A stretch of DNA of 64,000 bases from Falsiroseomonas tokyonensis (GTDB lineage Bacteria > Pseudomonadota > Alphaproteobacteria > Acetobacterales > Acetobacteraceae): assembly GCF_019024325.1 (NCBI RefSeq), contig NZ_JAFNJS010000002.1:372118-436117 (forward strand). The letters are read 5' to 3'. Every line of letters starts with the position of its first letter. Position 1 is the stretch's first letter. This document shows positions 42,767-51,351 of this stretch, one piece after another. The notes under the pieces are model-generated. The model saw nothing but the letters and a program-made list of their open reading frames with translations, was not told the origin of the DNA and did no database searches. The translations under genes were made by a program, and so were the position numbers.

Positions 42767-44056
42767 TCAGGCCTCCGCTTCGGCGGGCAGGGGCCGGATC
42801 ACGAGTCGATCGATGCGCTGGCCGCGGCGTTCCAGGACGCGCAGCGCATAGAAGCCGATGGTGACCTCCGCGCCCACCGCGGGAATGCCGCGCTGGCGCG
42901 CCACCAGCAGCCCGCCGACGGTCGCCGCCTCATCCTCCGGCAGGTCCCAGCCGAGCTCGCGGTTGATGTCCCGCACGCGCAGGTCGCCGCGCACCTCCAC
43001 CTCGCCATTCTCCGCCAGGTCGCCGAGGATCGCCTCCCCGCGCTGAACGATCTGGCCGACCACGACCTCGACGATATCCTCCAGCGTGACGATGCCTTTG
43101 AGCGACCCGTATTCGTCCAGCACCATCGCCATCTTGATCGGCGCCTTGCGGAAATCCTGCAGCTGTTCGCGCAGCGGCCGCGTCTCGATCACCAGGGAGG
43201 CGGGATGCGCGACGGCGGCCAGGTCCATCCGCGCCGCATCGCCGCCGGCGGCCTGCAGCGCGCGCAGCACATCGCGCGCATGCACCACGCCCAGGATCTC
43301 CTCCCCATCGCGGCCCCAGAGCGGGAAGCGCGCATGCGGGGAGGCGAGCACCCTGGCCAGCAGCTTCTCCGGCGTTTCGGCGAGATTCAGCGCGACGACG
43401 CGGGAGCGGTGCGTCATCACGTCGCGCACCGTCATGTCGTCCAGCGCCAGCACGCCGCGCAGCATGCCGCGTTCCTGCCGCGCGGCGAGATCGGCCGGGC
43501 CCGCATGGCCCATGCCGTGCAGGTCGATAGCGCCGAGCAGTTCATCCTCGGTGATGCCGGGCCGATCGGCCTCCGGCGTCTTGAAACCCAGCAGGCGCAG
43601 CGTGCCGCGCACCACGATATTCACCAGATCCGCCACCGGGCCGAGCAGCCGCATGGTGCCGGACAGCACCGGCACCACGCGCATCGCCGCGGCATCCGGC
43701 GATCGCAGCGCCAGCGTCTTCGGCAGCACCTCGGAGAAGATGACCAGCAGCGCGGTCATGACGAGGGAGGCATAGGCCACGCCGCCCTCGCCGAACCAGG
43801 AGATCAGCAGGGCGGAGGCCAGCGCGGTGGCCGTCGTGTTTACCAGGTTGTTGCCGACCAGGATCGCGGCCACCACGCGGTCCTTGCGCTCGCTCAGCCG
43901 GCCGAGGGTGATGGCCTTGCGGTCGCCTTCCTTGGCGCGGCGGGTGACGAAGGCGCGGCTGGCGGCGGTGAAGGCGGTCTCCGTGCCGGAAAACATGGCC
44001 GAGGCACATAGCAAGGCCAGGATGATCCCGAGCATTGCCAGACTGGACGCGTCCAT
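42767..44056 (-). CDS. CNNM/CorC-type membrane protein with CBS pair
   Basis: A 429-residue protein of the hemolysin C / CNNM family. An N-terminal DUF21 membrane domain (SAMFSGTETAFTAASRAFV near the start, then LASALLISWFGEGG and LVIFSEVLPKTLA) is followed by a CBS pair (ILGVVHARDVLRAL and MVLDEYGSLKGIVTLEDIVE) and a CorC-type C-terminal domain. These proteins are tied to magnesium and cobalt efflux. The start is uncertain: ATG 44056 is used, ATG 44074 is possible. It is divergent from puuD across 242 bp in which I see no gene. Confidence 0.88.
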   Translation of the reverse strand: MDASSLAMLGIILALLCASAMFSGTETAFTAASRAFVTRRAKEGDRKAITLGRLSERKDRVVAAILVGNNLVNTTATALASALLISWFGEGGVAYASLVMTALLVIFSEVLPKTLALRSPDAAAMRVVPVLSGTMRLLGPVADLVNIVVRGTLRLLGFKTPEADRPGITEDELLGAIDLHGMGHAGPADLAARQERGMLRGVLALDDMTVRDVMTHRSRVVALNLAETPEKLLARVLASPHARFPLWGRDGEEILGVVHARDVLRALQAAGGDAARMDLAAVAHPASLVIETRPLREQLQDFRKAPIKMAMVLDEYGSLKGIVTLEDIVEVVVGQIVQRGEAILGDLAENGEVEVRGDLRVRDINRELGWDLPEDEAATVGGLLVARQRGIPAVGAEVTIGFYALRVLERRGQRIDRLVIRPLPAEAEA

Positions 44057-44298
44057 CGAGAAACTGCACCTCATCGCCAGGGCGCGCGCCAGGCCGCCGA
44101 TTGCGGCCGGATCGTCGCCGGAGGCTGCCCCTAGCATGATTCGGTGCCCCGAGGGGGGCGGCGCGGCACACAAGGCCGCAAGCGGGCCCGGTCCTGGGTT
44201 CTCGGTCATTCGGCTGGACGGCGGGCGGCAGCGAGGCGATTGTTGCGCCGCAAGATGGCGCAGCGGGCCTTCCCCGGCGCCGAAGGATCCTTGGGACG

Positions 44299-45480
44299 AT
44301 GGACCTCGCCTACCTCGCCGAATGGGCGAATCTGCTGATCCGCTGGCTGCACCTGATCACCGGCATCGCCTGGATCGGCACCAGCTTCTATTTCATCGGC
44401 CTGGACAACCAGCTGGATCCGCCGCGGGACGGCAACCCCCTGGTGAAGGGAGAGCAGTGGTCAATCCATGGCGGCGGCTTCTACCACAAGCAGAAATACC
44501 TGAACGCGCCCGCCAGCCTGCCGGAGAAGCTGCACTGGTTCAAATGGGAGGCCTATTGGACCTGGATCAGCGGGTTCTCGCTGTTCATGCTGATCTATTG
44601 GGGCCAGGCCAGCACCTATCTGGTGGACCCGGCGGTCATGGACCTTTCGCCGGGGGTCGCCGTGGCGATCTCGGCCGTCATGCTGGTGGCGGGGTGGGTG
44701 GTCTATGACCTGGCATGCCGCTCGAAATGGGGGGAGAACGAGGCGCTGCTCTCCGCCTTCGGGGTCGGGCTGCTGGTGGTCGCGGCCTTCATCGCTTGCC
44801 ACGTCTTCTCGGGTCGCGGCGCCTTCCTGCAGATCGGCGCCATGACCGGCACCATCATGGTGGCCAACGTCGCCATGGTGATCATTCCGGGCCAGCGGAA
44901 GATGGTCGCCGCCATGCAGGCGGGGCAGGTGCCGGATGCGAAATACGGCCGCTGGGGCAAGCAGCGCAGCGTCCACAACACCTACCTGACCCTGCCGGTG
45001 CTGTTCCTGATGATCAGCCCGCACTACCCGATGACCTGGGGCGCGCAGTGGAACTGGGTGGTGCTGTTGGCCATCACGCTCGCCGGCGCGCTGGTGCGGC
45101 AGTTCTTCGTGCAGCGGCAGTTCGGCCGCAACCCGGTGGCCCTGCCCATCGCGGCGGTGGCTGTGATCGGCCTGATGGCCTTCGCCCTGATGCCGGCGCG
45201 CCAGCCGCCAGGGGCGGAGGCGCCGGCCTTCGCCGAGGTGCAGGCCATCACCGCCGCCCGCTGCGCCAGCTGCCACGCCGCCCGCCCGACCCAGGAAGGC
45301 TTTGCCGAGGCGCCGAAGGGCGTGCGGCTGGATGAGCCAGGGCAGATCCGCCGCTGGGCGCAGTCCATCCGCCAGCAGGTGGCGACAGAAGCCATGCCGC
45401 CCGGCAACCTGACCGAGATCACGGCCGAGGAACGCGCCAAGCTGATCGCCTGGGTCGCCGCAGGGGCGCCCCGCGAATGA
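44299..45480 (+). CDS. puuD: urate hydroxylase PuuD with C-terminal cytochrome c domain
   Basis: PuuD oxidises urate to 5-hydroxyisourate at the inner membrane, passing electrons to a c-type haem. The 393-residue protein has an eight-helix membrane domain (NLLIRWLHLITGIAWIGTSF at the start) and a periplasmic cytochrome c domain with haem motif CASCH at residues 322-326 and a distal methionine region EAMPPGNLT. The uraH start overlaps by four bases, so both steps of urate breakdown are coupled. UraD (OHCU decarboxylase) is not in the window. Confidence 0.95.
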   Translation: MDLAYLAEWANLLIRWLHLITGIAWIGTSFYFIGLDNQLDPPRDGNPLVKGEQWSIHGGGFYHKQKYLNAPASLPEKLHWFKWEAYWTWISGFSLFMLIYWGQASTYLVDPAVMDLSPGVAVAISAVMLVAGWVVYDLACRSKWGENEALLSAFGVGLLVVAAFIACHVFSGRGAFLQIGAMTGTIMVANVAMVIIPGQRKMVAAMQAGQVPDAKYGRWGKQRSVHNTYLTLPVLFLMISPHYPMTWGAQWNWVVLLAITLAGALVRQFFVQRQFGRNPVALPIAAVAVIGLMAFALMPARQPPGAEAPAFAEVQAITAARCASCHAARPTQEGFAEAPKGVRLDEPGQIRRWAQSIRQQVATEAMPPGNLTEITAEERAKLIAWVAAGAPRE

Positions 45481-45815
45481 AGGCCTCCGCACTGACCACC
45501 CATATCCTGAACACGGCGAGCGGCGGGCCGATGGCCGGCGTGCGGGTGGAGCTGTTCCGCCATGATGCCGGCGGCCCGGTGAAGGTGACCGAGGCGGTGA
45601 CAAATGCCGATGGCCGCACGGATGCCCCACTGCTGACGCCCGAAACCTTCGCGCCCGGCACCTATGAGCTGCGCTTCCATGTCGGGGCGCAGTTCGGCGG
45701 TGATGGGTTTCTCGACGTCGTGCCCATCCTCGTCCGCCTGGCGGCGGGGCAGGGGCACTACCACGTCCCGCTGCTCTGCTCCCCGTGGTCCTACGCCACC
45801 TATCGCGGCAGCTGA
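45477..45815 (+). CDS. uraH: 5-hydroxyisourate hydrolase
   Basis: UraH, a transthyretin-related protein, hydrolyses 5-hydroxyisourate to OHCU. Its 112 residues include the active-site opening LTTHILNTASGGPMAGV and the diagnostic C-terminal YRGS tetrapeptide (109-112). No signal peptide is present. It overlaps puuD by four bases and precedes the 3-hydroxyacyl-CoA dehydrogenase by 65 bases. The pair forms a complete two-step route from urate to OHCU. Confidence 0.96.
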   Translation: MKASALTTHILNTASGGPMAGVRVELFRHDAGGPVKVTEAVTNADGRTDAPLLTPETFAPGTYELRFHVGAQFGGDGFLDVVPILVRLAAGQGHYHVPLLCSPWSYATYRGS

Positions 45816-45880
45816 GCCGCGACTTGCCCGGCAGGCGCAGCCGGGCCAGTTTCGCCGCCTGATCTTCGGGGTGGAACGCA

Positions 45881-46843
45881 ATGGGCATCAAGGTCGCGGT
45901 CATCGGCGCGGGCACCATGGGGCATGCGCTGGCGCTGGTCTTTGCCCTGGGCGGGCATGAGGTGCGGCTGACCGACAGCAGCATGGCCACCCTCGACAAG
46001 GCCGGCAGCCTGATGGAGACGGCGCTGGAGACGCTGGTGGTGGCCGGCGAGGCGCCGCGCGAGGCCGATGCCGAATGGCTGCACCAGGCCGTGACGCGCC
46101 TGCCCGTGCTGGCCGAGGCGCTGGAAGACGCCGACCTGGTGCTGGAGGCGATCATCGAGCAGCCGGAGGCCAAGCGCGCCCTGTTCGCCGAGATCGACCG
46201 ACTGGCGCCGGCGGCCGCCATCATCGCCAGCAATACCAGCTACCTCGACCCCTTCCCGCTGATCCCCGCGGCGCGGCAGGACCGGGCGCTGATCATGCAT
46301 TGGTACACGCCGCCCTATCTGGTGGACCTGGTCGATATCGTGGGCGGCCCTTCCTGCGACCCGGCGGTGGTGACCTTCGCCGTGGAATTCTGCCGCGCCA
46401 TGGGCAAGCGCCCAGTGGTGATGCGCAAATTCGTCCCCGGCTACATCGCCAACCGCGTGCAATCCGCCATCGCGCTGGAGGTCCAGAAACTGCTGGATGA
46501 GGGCGTGGCCACGGCCTCCGAGATCGACACCGCGATCATCGAGGGCATCTCGCTGCGCCTGCCGATCCTGGGTGTGCTGGCCAAGGCGGATTTCACCGGC
46601 CTCGCCTTCACCCAGACCAGCCTGGCCAACCGCATGTACGAGCCGCCGCCGGTGCGCGGCAAATGCGATGCGGTGGATGCGCTGGTGGCGCAGGGCCGCA
46701 CCGGGGTGATGGCCGGCGCCGGCTTCTACGACTGGCCGGGCGAGACGGCGGATGTGCTGGAGGATCGGGACCGACGGCTGCTCGCGCTGAAGCGCGCGCT
46801 GCGACAGATCGGCACCATGGCGGGGGAGGGGCGGGAGGCATGA
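45881..46843 (+). CDS. 3-hydroxyacyl-CoA dehydrogenase family protein
   Basis: A 320-residue NAD-dependent dehydrogenase of the 3-hydroxybutyryl-CoA dehydrogenase / L-gulonate dehydrogenase family. It shows the Rossmann motif VIGAGTMGHALA at 6-17, the catalytic HWYTPPYLVDLVDIVGG block, and a C-terminal helical domain with PGYIANRVQ. Substrate is not settled: several members of this subfamily act on carnitine, gulonate or hydroxy acids rather than acyl-CoA. Its stop overlaps the next SDR start by four bases. Confidence 0.87.
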   Translation: MGIKVAVIGAGTMGHALALVFALGGHEVRLTDSSMATLDKAGSLMETALETLVVAGEAPREADAEWLHQAVTRLPVLAEALEDADLVLEAIIEQPEAKRALFAEIDRLAPAAAIIASNTSYLDPFPLIPAARQDRALIMHWYTPPYLVDLVDIVGGPSCDPAVVTFAVEFCRAMGKRPVVMRKFVPGYIANRVQSAIALEVQKLLDEGVATASEIDTAIIEGISLRLPILGVLAKADFTGLAFTQTSLANRMYEPPPVRGKCDAVDALVAQGRTGVMAGAGFYDWPGETADVLEDRDRRLLALKRALRQIGTMAGEGREA

Positions 46844-47604
46844 TCACCTATGATCTTCGCGGCAAGGCGGCGCTGGTCACCGGCGGTGCCTCCGGCATCG
46901 GCCTGGCCACTGCGACCCTGCTGGCGCGCAGCGGTTGCGATGTCGCGATCAATTTCCTCGCCGGCGATGCGCGCGGCGCGGAGTCCGTCGCGCGGCTGCA
47001 AGGCGAGACCAATGCCCGCATCCTGGCCGCGCCCGGCAATGTGGCCGATGCGGCGGATGCGGCGCGGATGGTGCAGCAGGCCGTCACGGATCTCGGCCGC
47101 CTCGACTACCTCGTGAACAATGCCGGCACGCCCGGCACGCCCACTGCCATCGCGCCGCATGAATTCGAGCGGCTGACGGAGGAACTCTGGGATGCGGTGC
47201 TGGAGGTGAACCTCCGCGGTGTCTTCCGCTGCGCCAAGGCGGCGGGGCCGGCGCTGCGCGCGGCGAATGGCGCCATGGTCAACATCGCCTCCATCGCCGG
47301 CATCAATTCCGCCGGCTCTTCCATGGCCTATGGCGCGACCAAGGCCGGCGTGATCTCCCTGACCAAGAATCTGGCGCGTGGCTTGGCGCCGGAGGTGCGG
47401 GTGAATGCGGTGGCACCAGGGGCCGTCGACAGCACCTGGATGATCGAATGGACCGAGGAGCAGCGCCGCTCCTCGATCGAAGGCGCGCTGCTGAAGCGCC
47501 GCTGCAAGCCGGAGGACCTGGCGGAGGTCATTGTCTTCCTGCTGGCCGGCGCGGCGATGGTGACTGGCCAGACCGTGGTGGTGGATGGTGGGCTGACCAC
47601 CTGA
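46840..47604 (+). CDS. SDR-family oxidoreductase
   Basis: A 254-residue classical SDR: cofactor motif TGGASGIG near 15-22, NNAG motif VNNAGTPG, and catalytic Ser (ASIAGINSAGS) with YGATK. It is coupled to the upstream dehydrogenase, which suggests that two oxidation steps act on the same hydroxylated compound. The substrate is unknown. A short AT-rich stretch with a small inverted repeat follows before the VOC genes. Confidence 0.87.
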   Translation: MITYDLRGKAALVTGGASGIGLATATLLARSGCDVAINFLAGDARGAESVARLQGETNARILAAPGNVADAADAARMVQQAVTDLGRLDYLVNNAGTPGTPTAIAPHEFERLTEELWDAVLEVNLRGVFRCAKAAGPALRAANGAMVNIASIAGINSAGSSMAYGATKAGVISLTKNLARGLAPEVRVNAVAPGAVDSTWMIEWTEEQRRSSIEGALLKRRCKPEDLAEVIVFLLAGAAMVTGQTVVVDGGLTT

Positions 47605-47643
47605 TCCTCGCGCGGGCGTGACGCCGCCTGGCTTGCGGAACTT

Positions 47644-47666
47644 AACCAAACGGTTTACCATTTTGG
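47644..47666 (+). promoter_or_regulatory. AT-rich promoter-like stretch with short inverted repeats
   Basis: AACC-AAAC-GGTT at 47644-47655 and CCAAA with TTTGG (47646-47666) form overlapping small inverted repeats in a locally AT-rich stretch 22-44 bp before the first VOC gene. It is probably its promoter or operator; no canonical -35/-10 pair can be fixed. Confidence 0.3.
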
Positions 47667-47687
47667 CATCCATCGAGAGGTGCCGCC

Positions 47688-48113
47688 ATGCCGCGCATGA
47701 TCTTCATCAACCTGCCGATCACCGACCTGGAGCGCGCGATCGCCTTCTACGAGGCCATCGGCGCGCAGCGTAACCCACAGTTCAGCGACGCCACCGCGGC
47801 CTGCATGGTGCTGTCCGAAACCATCCATGTGATGCTGCTGACGCATGCCAAGTTCGCGCAATTCACCAGCAAGCCGATCGTCGATGCACGATCCGCCTGC
47901 GAGGTGATGCTGTGTCTCTCGGCCGAAAGCCGGGCGGAGGTGGAGGACCTGCTGCAGCGCGCGACGCGCGCCGGCGGCGCCAAGGACCCGACTCCGGTGC
48001 AGGATCACGGCTTCATGTACGGCCGCAGCTTCGCCGATCCGGACGGGCATATCTGGGAAGTGATGTGGATGGACCTGGAAGCGGCGAAGCAGGCGATGGG
48101 GGCGCCGGCATGA
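47688..48113 (+). CDS. VOC-family (glyoxalase/bleomycin resistance) protein
   Basis: A 141-residue vicinal oxygen chelate protein with two beta-alpha-beta-beta-beta halves. It opens MIFINLPITDLERAIAFYEAIG and ends with FADPDGHIWEVMWMD, a typical metal-site region with the final Glu ligand. Function could be a lactoylglutathione lyase-like or dioxygenase-like role, or antibiotic binding. It overlaps the next VOC gene by four bases. Confidence 0.85.
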   Translation: MPRMIFINLPITDLERAIAFYEAIGAQRNPQFSDATAACMVLSETIHVMLLTHAKFAQFTSKPIVDARSACEVMLCLSAESRAEVEDLLQRATRAGGAKDPTPVQDHGFMYGRSFADPDGHIWEVMWMDLEAAKQAMGAPA

Positions 48114-48580
48114 GCGGGCTGACGATCTGCCTGTGGTATGACGACGAGGCGGAGGAGGCGGCGCGCTTCTACGTGCAGGCCTTCCGGGATGCCGGCAAGC
48201 CGGCGGAGCTCGGACCGACGATGCGCCAGGGGGTGGATACGCCGGTGCTGACCGCGGAATTCACCCTGGATGGCCAGCGTTTCGTCGGCCTGAATGGCGG
48301 GCCCGCCTTCAAGCCGACCATGGCACATTCGCTGATGGTGGAATGCCGCGATCAGGCGCAGATCGACCACTTCTGGTCGCGCCTGTCGCAGGGCGGGGAG
48401 ACCAGCCAATGCGGCTGGCTGATCGACCGCTGGGGCTATGCCTGGCAGATCCTGCCGGCGGAGATGATGGCCATGGTCCGCGACCCGGACCGCGGGCGTG
48501 GAGAGCGCGTGTTCCGGGCCATGCAGGGCATGACCAAGCTCGACATCGCCGCTCTGCGCGCCGCGCGCGACGCCGGCTGA
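48110..48580 (+). CDS. VOC-family PhnB-like protein
   Basis: A 156-residue protein of the PhnB / 3-demethylubiquinone methyltransferase-like VOC branch. Landmarks are CLWYDDEAEEAARFYVQAF, RFVGLNGGPAFKPT and SQCGWLIDRWGYAWQILP. The biochemical function is unknown; the branch is often near stress or detoxification genes. It is coupled to the upstream VOC gene. A GCCGGC-TGA-GCCGGC hairpin spans its stop and may end transcription from both sides. Confidence 0.85.
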   Translation: MSGLTICLWYDDEAEEAARFYVQAFRDAGKPAELGPTMRQGVDTPVLTAEFTLDGQRFVGLNGGPAFKPTMAHSLMVECRDQAQIDHFWSRLSQGGETSQCGWLIDRWGYAWQILPAEMMAMVRDPDRGRGERVFRAMQGMTKLDIAALRAARDAG

Positions 48581-48585
48581 GCCGG

Positions 48586-49653
48586 CTATTCCGCGGCCAG
48601 CGCCGGCGCCGCGGCGCGGAATTGCGGCGCGACCTTTTCCATGAACAGGCGCAGCGACTGCGCCGCCAGCTCGGCCGGCATGGGGCCGAGCCGGAAGCTG
48701 CCGATGACGCCGCCGATTCCCGTCGCCTCCAGCTCCGCCATCCGCGCCGCGACGGTGGCGGGGGATCCGGCGATCAGCGCCTTGGCGGGATCGACGCGCG
48801 CGGGGGGCACCGTCTCCTTCTTCATGATGATGCCCTGCTCGGCATAGATGCGCTCGCGCAGCGCCTTCCGCTGTTCCTGCATGGCGATGAAGTTCGGCAC
48901 GGCGATGCGCGCGGCCTCCGCATCCGTCTCGGCCACGAAGATGTTGCGCCAGCACCAGCTCTCGGCGAGGCAGGCTTCCACCTGCTCCGGCCCGAAGCCC
49001 GCTTCCAGCATGGTGGCGCGGTATTGCAGCAGCCGGTCGCGCGTCGTCTCGTAGGACTGCACGTTCATCAGGAAGGGCAGGCCGCGCCGCGCCAGGTGCA
49101 GGGCGCCGGCCTCGGATGATGCCGCGCGGATCACATAGGGATGCGGTTTCGTGAAGGGTGTGGGGCGCAGGCGCGGGATGCTCAGCGTCCAGTGCTTGCC
49201 TTCGTGCCGCATGCCCTCAGAGCTGGTCCAGGCCTGGAGCATGATGCCCTCGGCCTCCTCATAGCGTTCCAGCGCTTCCTCGGCCGGGATGCCGTAGCCC
49301 TGGTATTCATAGACATTGTAGGCGGTGCCGCGGCCGAGGCCGACGATGACGCGGCCGCGCGAGAGATTGTCCAGCAGCGACATCTGCTCCGCCAGCCGCG
49401 TCGGATGATGCAGCGAGACCTGCGCCACCGCGAAGCCCACCTTGATGCGCTTCGTGGCGGACAGGATCGCCGCGGCGAAGGTCACCGGATCGACATAGGC
49501 GCAGTTGCCGTCGAAGTGATGCTCCGCCAGCCAGATCACCTCGAAGCCCAGCTGCTCGCAAAGCAGCGCTTCCTCCATCGCCTCGCGGATCGCATCGGCG
49601 TCCCGGTCGGGGTCGCGGCTCTCGGGGAAGAGGAAGTTGCTGAAGCGCAGCAT
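48586..49653 (-). CDS. LLM-class flavin-dependent oxidoreductase
   Basis: A 355-residue luciferase-like monooxygenase with TIM-barrel fold, using FMNH2 and oxygen. Landmarks: EVIWLAEHHFDGN, ISLDNLSRGRVIVGLGRG-type stretch (DNLSRGRVIVGLGRG), and GSPATVAARMAEL. No signal peptide. Likely substrates are organic nitrogen or sulfur compounds. It is divergent from a Bug receptor, so uptake and oxidation of the same compound is a reasonable guess. Confidence 0.88.
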   Translation of the reverse strand: MLRFSNFLFPESRDPDRDADAIREAMEEALLCEQLGFEVIWLAEHHFDGNCAYVDPVTFAAAILSATKRIKVGFAVAQVSLHHPTRLAEQMSLLDNLSRGRVIVGLGRGTAYNVYEYQGYGIPAEEALERYEEAEGIMLQAWTSSEGMRHEGKHWTLSIPRLRPTPFTKPHPYVIRAASSEAGALHLARRGLPFLMNVQSYETTRDRLLQYRATMLEAGFGPEQVEACLAESWCWRNIFVAETDAEAARIAVPNFIAMQEQRKALRERIYAEQGIIMKKETVPPARVDPAKALIAGSPATVAARMAELEATGIGGVIGSFRLGPMPAELAAQSLRLFMEKVAPQFRAAAPALAAE

Positions 49654-49776
49654 GCGGCGGCTCCGGAACGTCAGGACAAAAGCCTAACACCCCGCGACGC
49701 CCGCGCAACCTTCCACTTGCATCGCGCCAATGTGCGGATGTTAGGATCATCCCTGCCCCTTGCGGAGGTTCACGCC

Positions 49777-50730
49777 TTGCCCAAGCGTCGCAGCCTGCTG
49801 GCCGCCGGCCTCACCCTGCCGGCCATCGTCTCCCGCGCCCAGGCGCAGGATCGTCCGGTGCAGCTGATGGTGGGCTTCGCGCCCGGCGGCAATATCGACC
49901 TGGCCGCGCGCATGGCCGCACCCTTCTTCGAGAAGTATCTCGGCCAGCAGATCATCGTGGTGAACCGGCCCGGCGCCGGCGGCATGATCATGCTGAACGA
50001 CCTGGCCGCCGCCGCGCCGGATGGCCGAACCGCCGCGCTGGTCTCCTTCCCCGCGCTGGTCACCGCGCTGTACGACAATCGCCCGCGCTACACGGTGGAC
50101 AGCTTCGCCTATGTCGGGCTGCTGACGGATGAGCCCTACACCATCTTCGTCGGCCCCAACTCGCCCTATCGCAGCCTGCCGGAGCTGATCGCGGCGGCAC
50201 GGGCGCAGCCGGAGGCGGTGACCATGGCCGGCGCCGGCGTCGGCAGCGCGCCGCACCTGGCGCTGATGCAGCTGGAACGCGCCGCCGGCGTGCGCTTCAC
50301 CTGGGTGCCGACGCCAGGCGCGGGCCAGGCGATGCAGCTGGTCCAGGGCGGGCATGTGGCGGGGTCCATCTCCACCGTCAGCCTGACCGTGCGCGCGCAT
50401 ATCCAGGGCGCGCTGCGCGTCCTGGCCCTGATGTCCGAAAGCCGCTGGGACCGCGCGCCGGACCTGCCGACGACGGGGGAGGCCGGCTGGCCGCTGGAAG
50501 CCGGCTCCGCCCGGGGCTTCGCCCTGCCCGCCGCCACGCCTGCGCCGATCCTGCAGCGCTGGGAGGAGGCGGTGCGGCGCACCGCGCAGGACCCGGAATT
50601 CAAGGCCATGACGGATCGCGACTACCTGATCCTGCGCTACATGGACCGCGCCGCCATGACCGCCTTCGTGCAGCGCGAGAATGCGGCCTATGGCGCGATC
50701 TGGCGCAGCACGCCCTGGAAGGCGTCCTAG
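49777..50730 (+). CDS. Bug-family (TTT) periplasmic solute-binding protein, TTG start
   Basis: A 317-residue receptor. I use the TTG at 49777 because GGAGG (49764-49768) lies eight bases upstream and the resulting N-terminus, MPKRRSLLAAGLTLPAIVSR, is a normal signal peptide; the in-frame ATG at 49738 adds 13 residues with no ribosome-binding site. The family opening VQLMVGFAPGGNIDLAARM follows. The mid-domain ligand loop is less typical (TWVPTPGAGQAMQLVQGG instead of VPYRG). Its stop codon lies inside the terminal repeat of the palindromic element at 50727-50894. Confidence 0.88.
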   Translation: MPKRRSLLAAGLTLPAIVSRAQAQDRPVQLMVGFAPGGNIDLAARMAAPFFEKYLGQQIIVVNRPGAGGMIMLNDLAAAAPDGRTAALVSFPALVTALYDNRPRYTVDSFAYVGLLTDEPYTIFVGPNSPYRSLPELIAAARAQPEAVTMAGAGVGSAPHLALMQLERAAGVRFTWVPTPGAGQAMQLVQGGHVAGSISTVSLTVRAHIQGALRVLALMSESRWDRAPDLPTTGEAGWPLEAGSARGFALPAATPAPILQRWEEAVRRTAQDPEFKAMTDRDYLILRYMDRAAMTAFVQRENAAYGAIWRSTPWKAS

Positions 50731-50894
50731 GGCCTATGGACAGTCGGGCTGCGGGCGCGTCCGGCGGTGCTTTTCCGCGCTGGGGGCGTCAGCCATGCTC
50801 GCCGATGGAAAGCCATCGGCTCCGCTGTCTTCCTGCCCAGCACGAAAAATCCCTCGCCGGCCGCATCCCGGTCCCGACTGCCCACAGGCCCTAG
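50727..50894. mobile_element. 168-bp palindromic MITE-like element
   Basis: Terminal 22-bp inverted repeats, CTAGGGCCTATGGACAGTCG plus GG (50727-50748) and its inverse at 50873-50894, differ at only two positions. The exact centre (50810.5) is the loop of a perfect hairpin GCCGATGG-AAAG-CCATCGGC (50801-50820). The intervening arms also keep partial complementarity. CTAG occurs at both ends, a target-site type used by IS5-like elements. It carries no gene, and its ends supply the TAG stops of both flanking convergent genes. It could instead be a large bidirectional terminator. Confidence 0.7.
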
Positions 50895-51277
50895 TACACC
50901 GCGGCGATGCACTCGATCTCGAGCAGGAAGTCGGGCACCGGCAGGGCCGCCACCACGCAGGTGGTGCGCGCGGGCAGCGCATCGGCCGGGAAGGCCGCGG
51001 CATAGAGGCGGTTCATCTCCGCCACGTCGCCCGCCCGCGTCAGCAGCACATTCGCCTTCAGCACGCTGCGCATATTGCTGCCGCCTTCCTCCAGCGCACG
51101 CTTCAGATGGCCGATGACGATGGCGAATTGCGCGGCGAAATCCCCCTTCGGCACCCCATCCGGCCCCATCGGCCCGATGCCGGAGACATAGAGCGTGGCG
51201 CCGTGGCGGACTGAGAGGGCGAAGGGCGGCCAGGCGCGGCCGGTCTCGGGGGGCATGAAGCGGCTGATCTCGGGCAT
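50891..51277 (-). CDS. RidA-family enamine/imine deaminase-like protein
   Basis: A 128-residue RidA (YjgF/YER057c/UK114) family protein. The key residues of the deaminase are in place: Arg104 (LPARTTCV) and Glu120 (FLLEIECIA), matching Arg105 and Glu120 of RidA. RidA proteins hydrolyse reactive enamines made by PLP enzymes. The stop codon lies in the palindromic element. It is divergent from the M20 amidase, consistent with a nitrogen-compound degradation set. Confidence 0.88.
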   Translation of the reverse strand: MPEISRFMPPETGRAWPPFALSVRHGATLYVSGIGPMGPDGVPKGDFAAQFAIVIGHLKRALEEGGSNMRSVLKANVLLTRAGDVAEMNRLYAAAFPADALPARTTCVVAALPVPDFLLEIECIAAVY

Positions 51278-51351
51278 GGCTCTCTCCTGGCTTTACGGCG
51301 CCACCAAGCGCGTTCCACCATATCCGCGCAACCGCACCGCCCGGAGAAATC

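Noticed and set aside
44057-44298. Extended N-terminus of the CNNM/CorC gene up to 44209
   Set aside because: The extra residues are low-complexity and do not resemble the family; the membrane domain begins at the chosen start.
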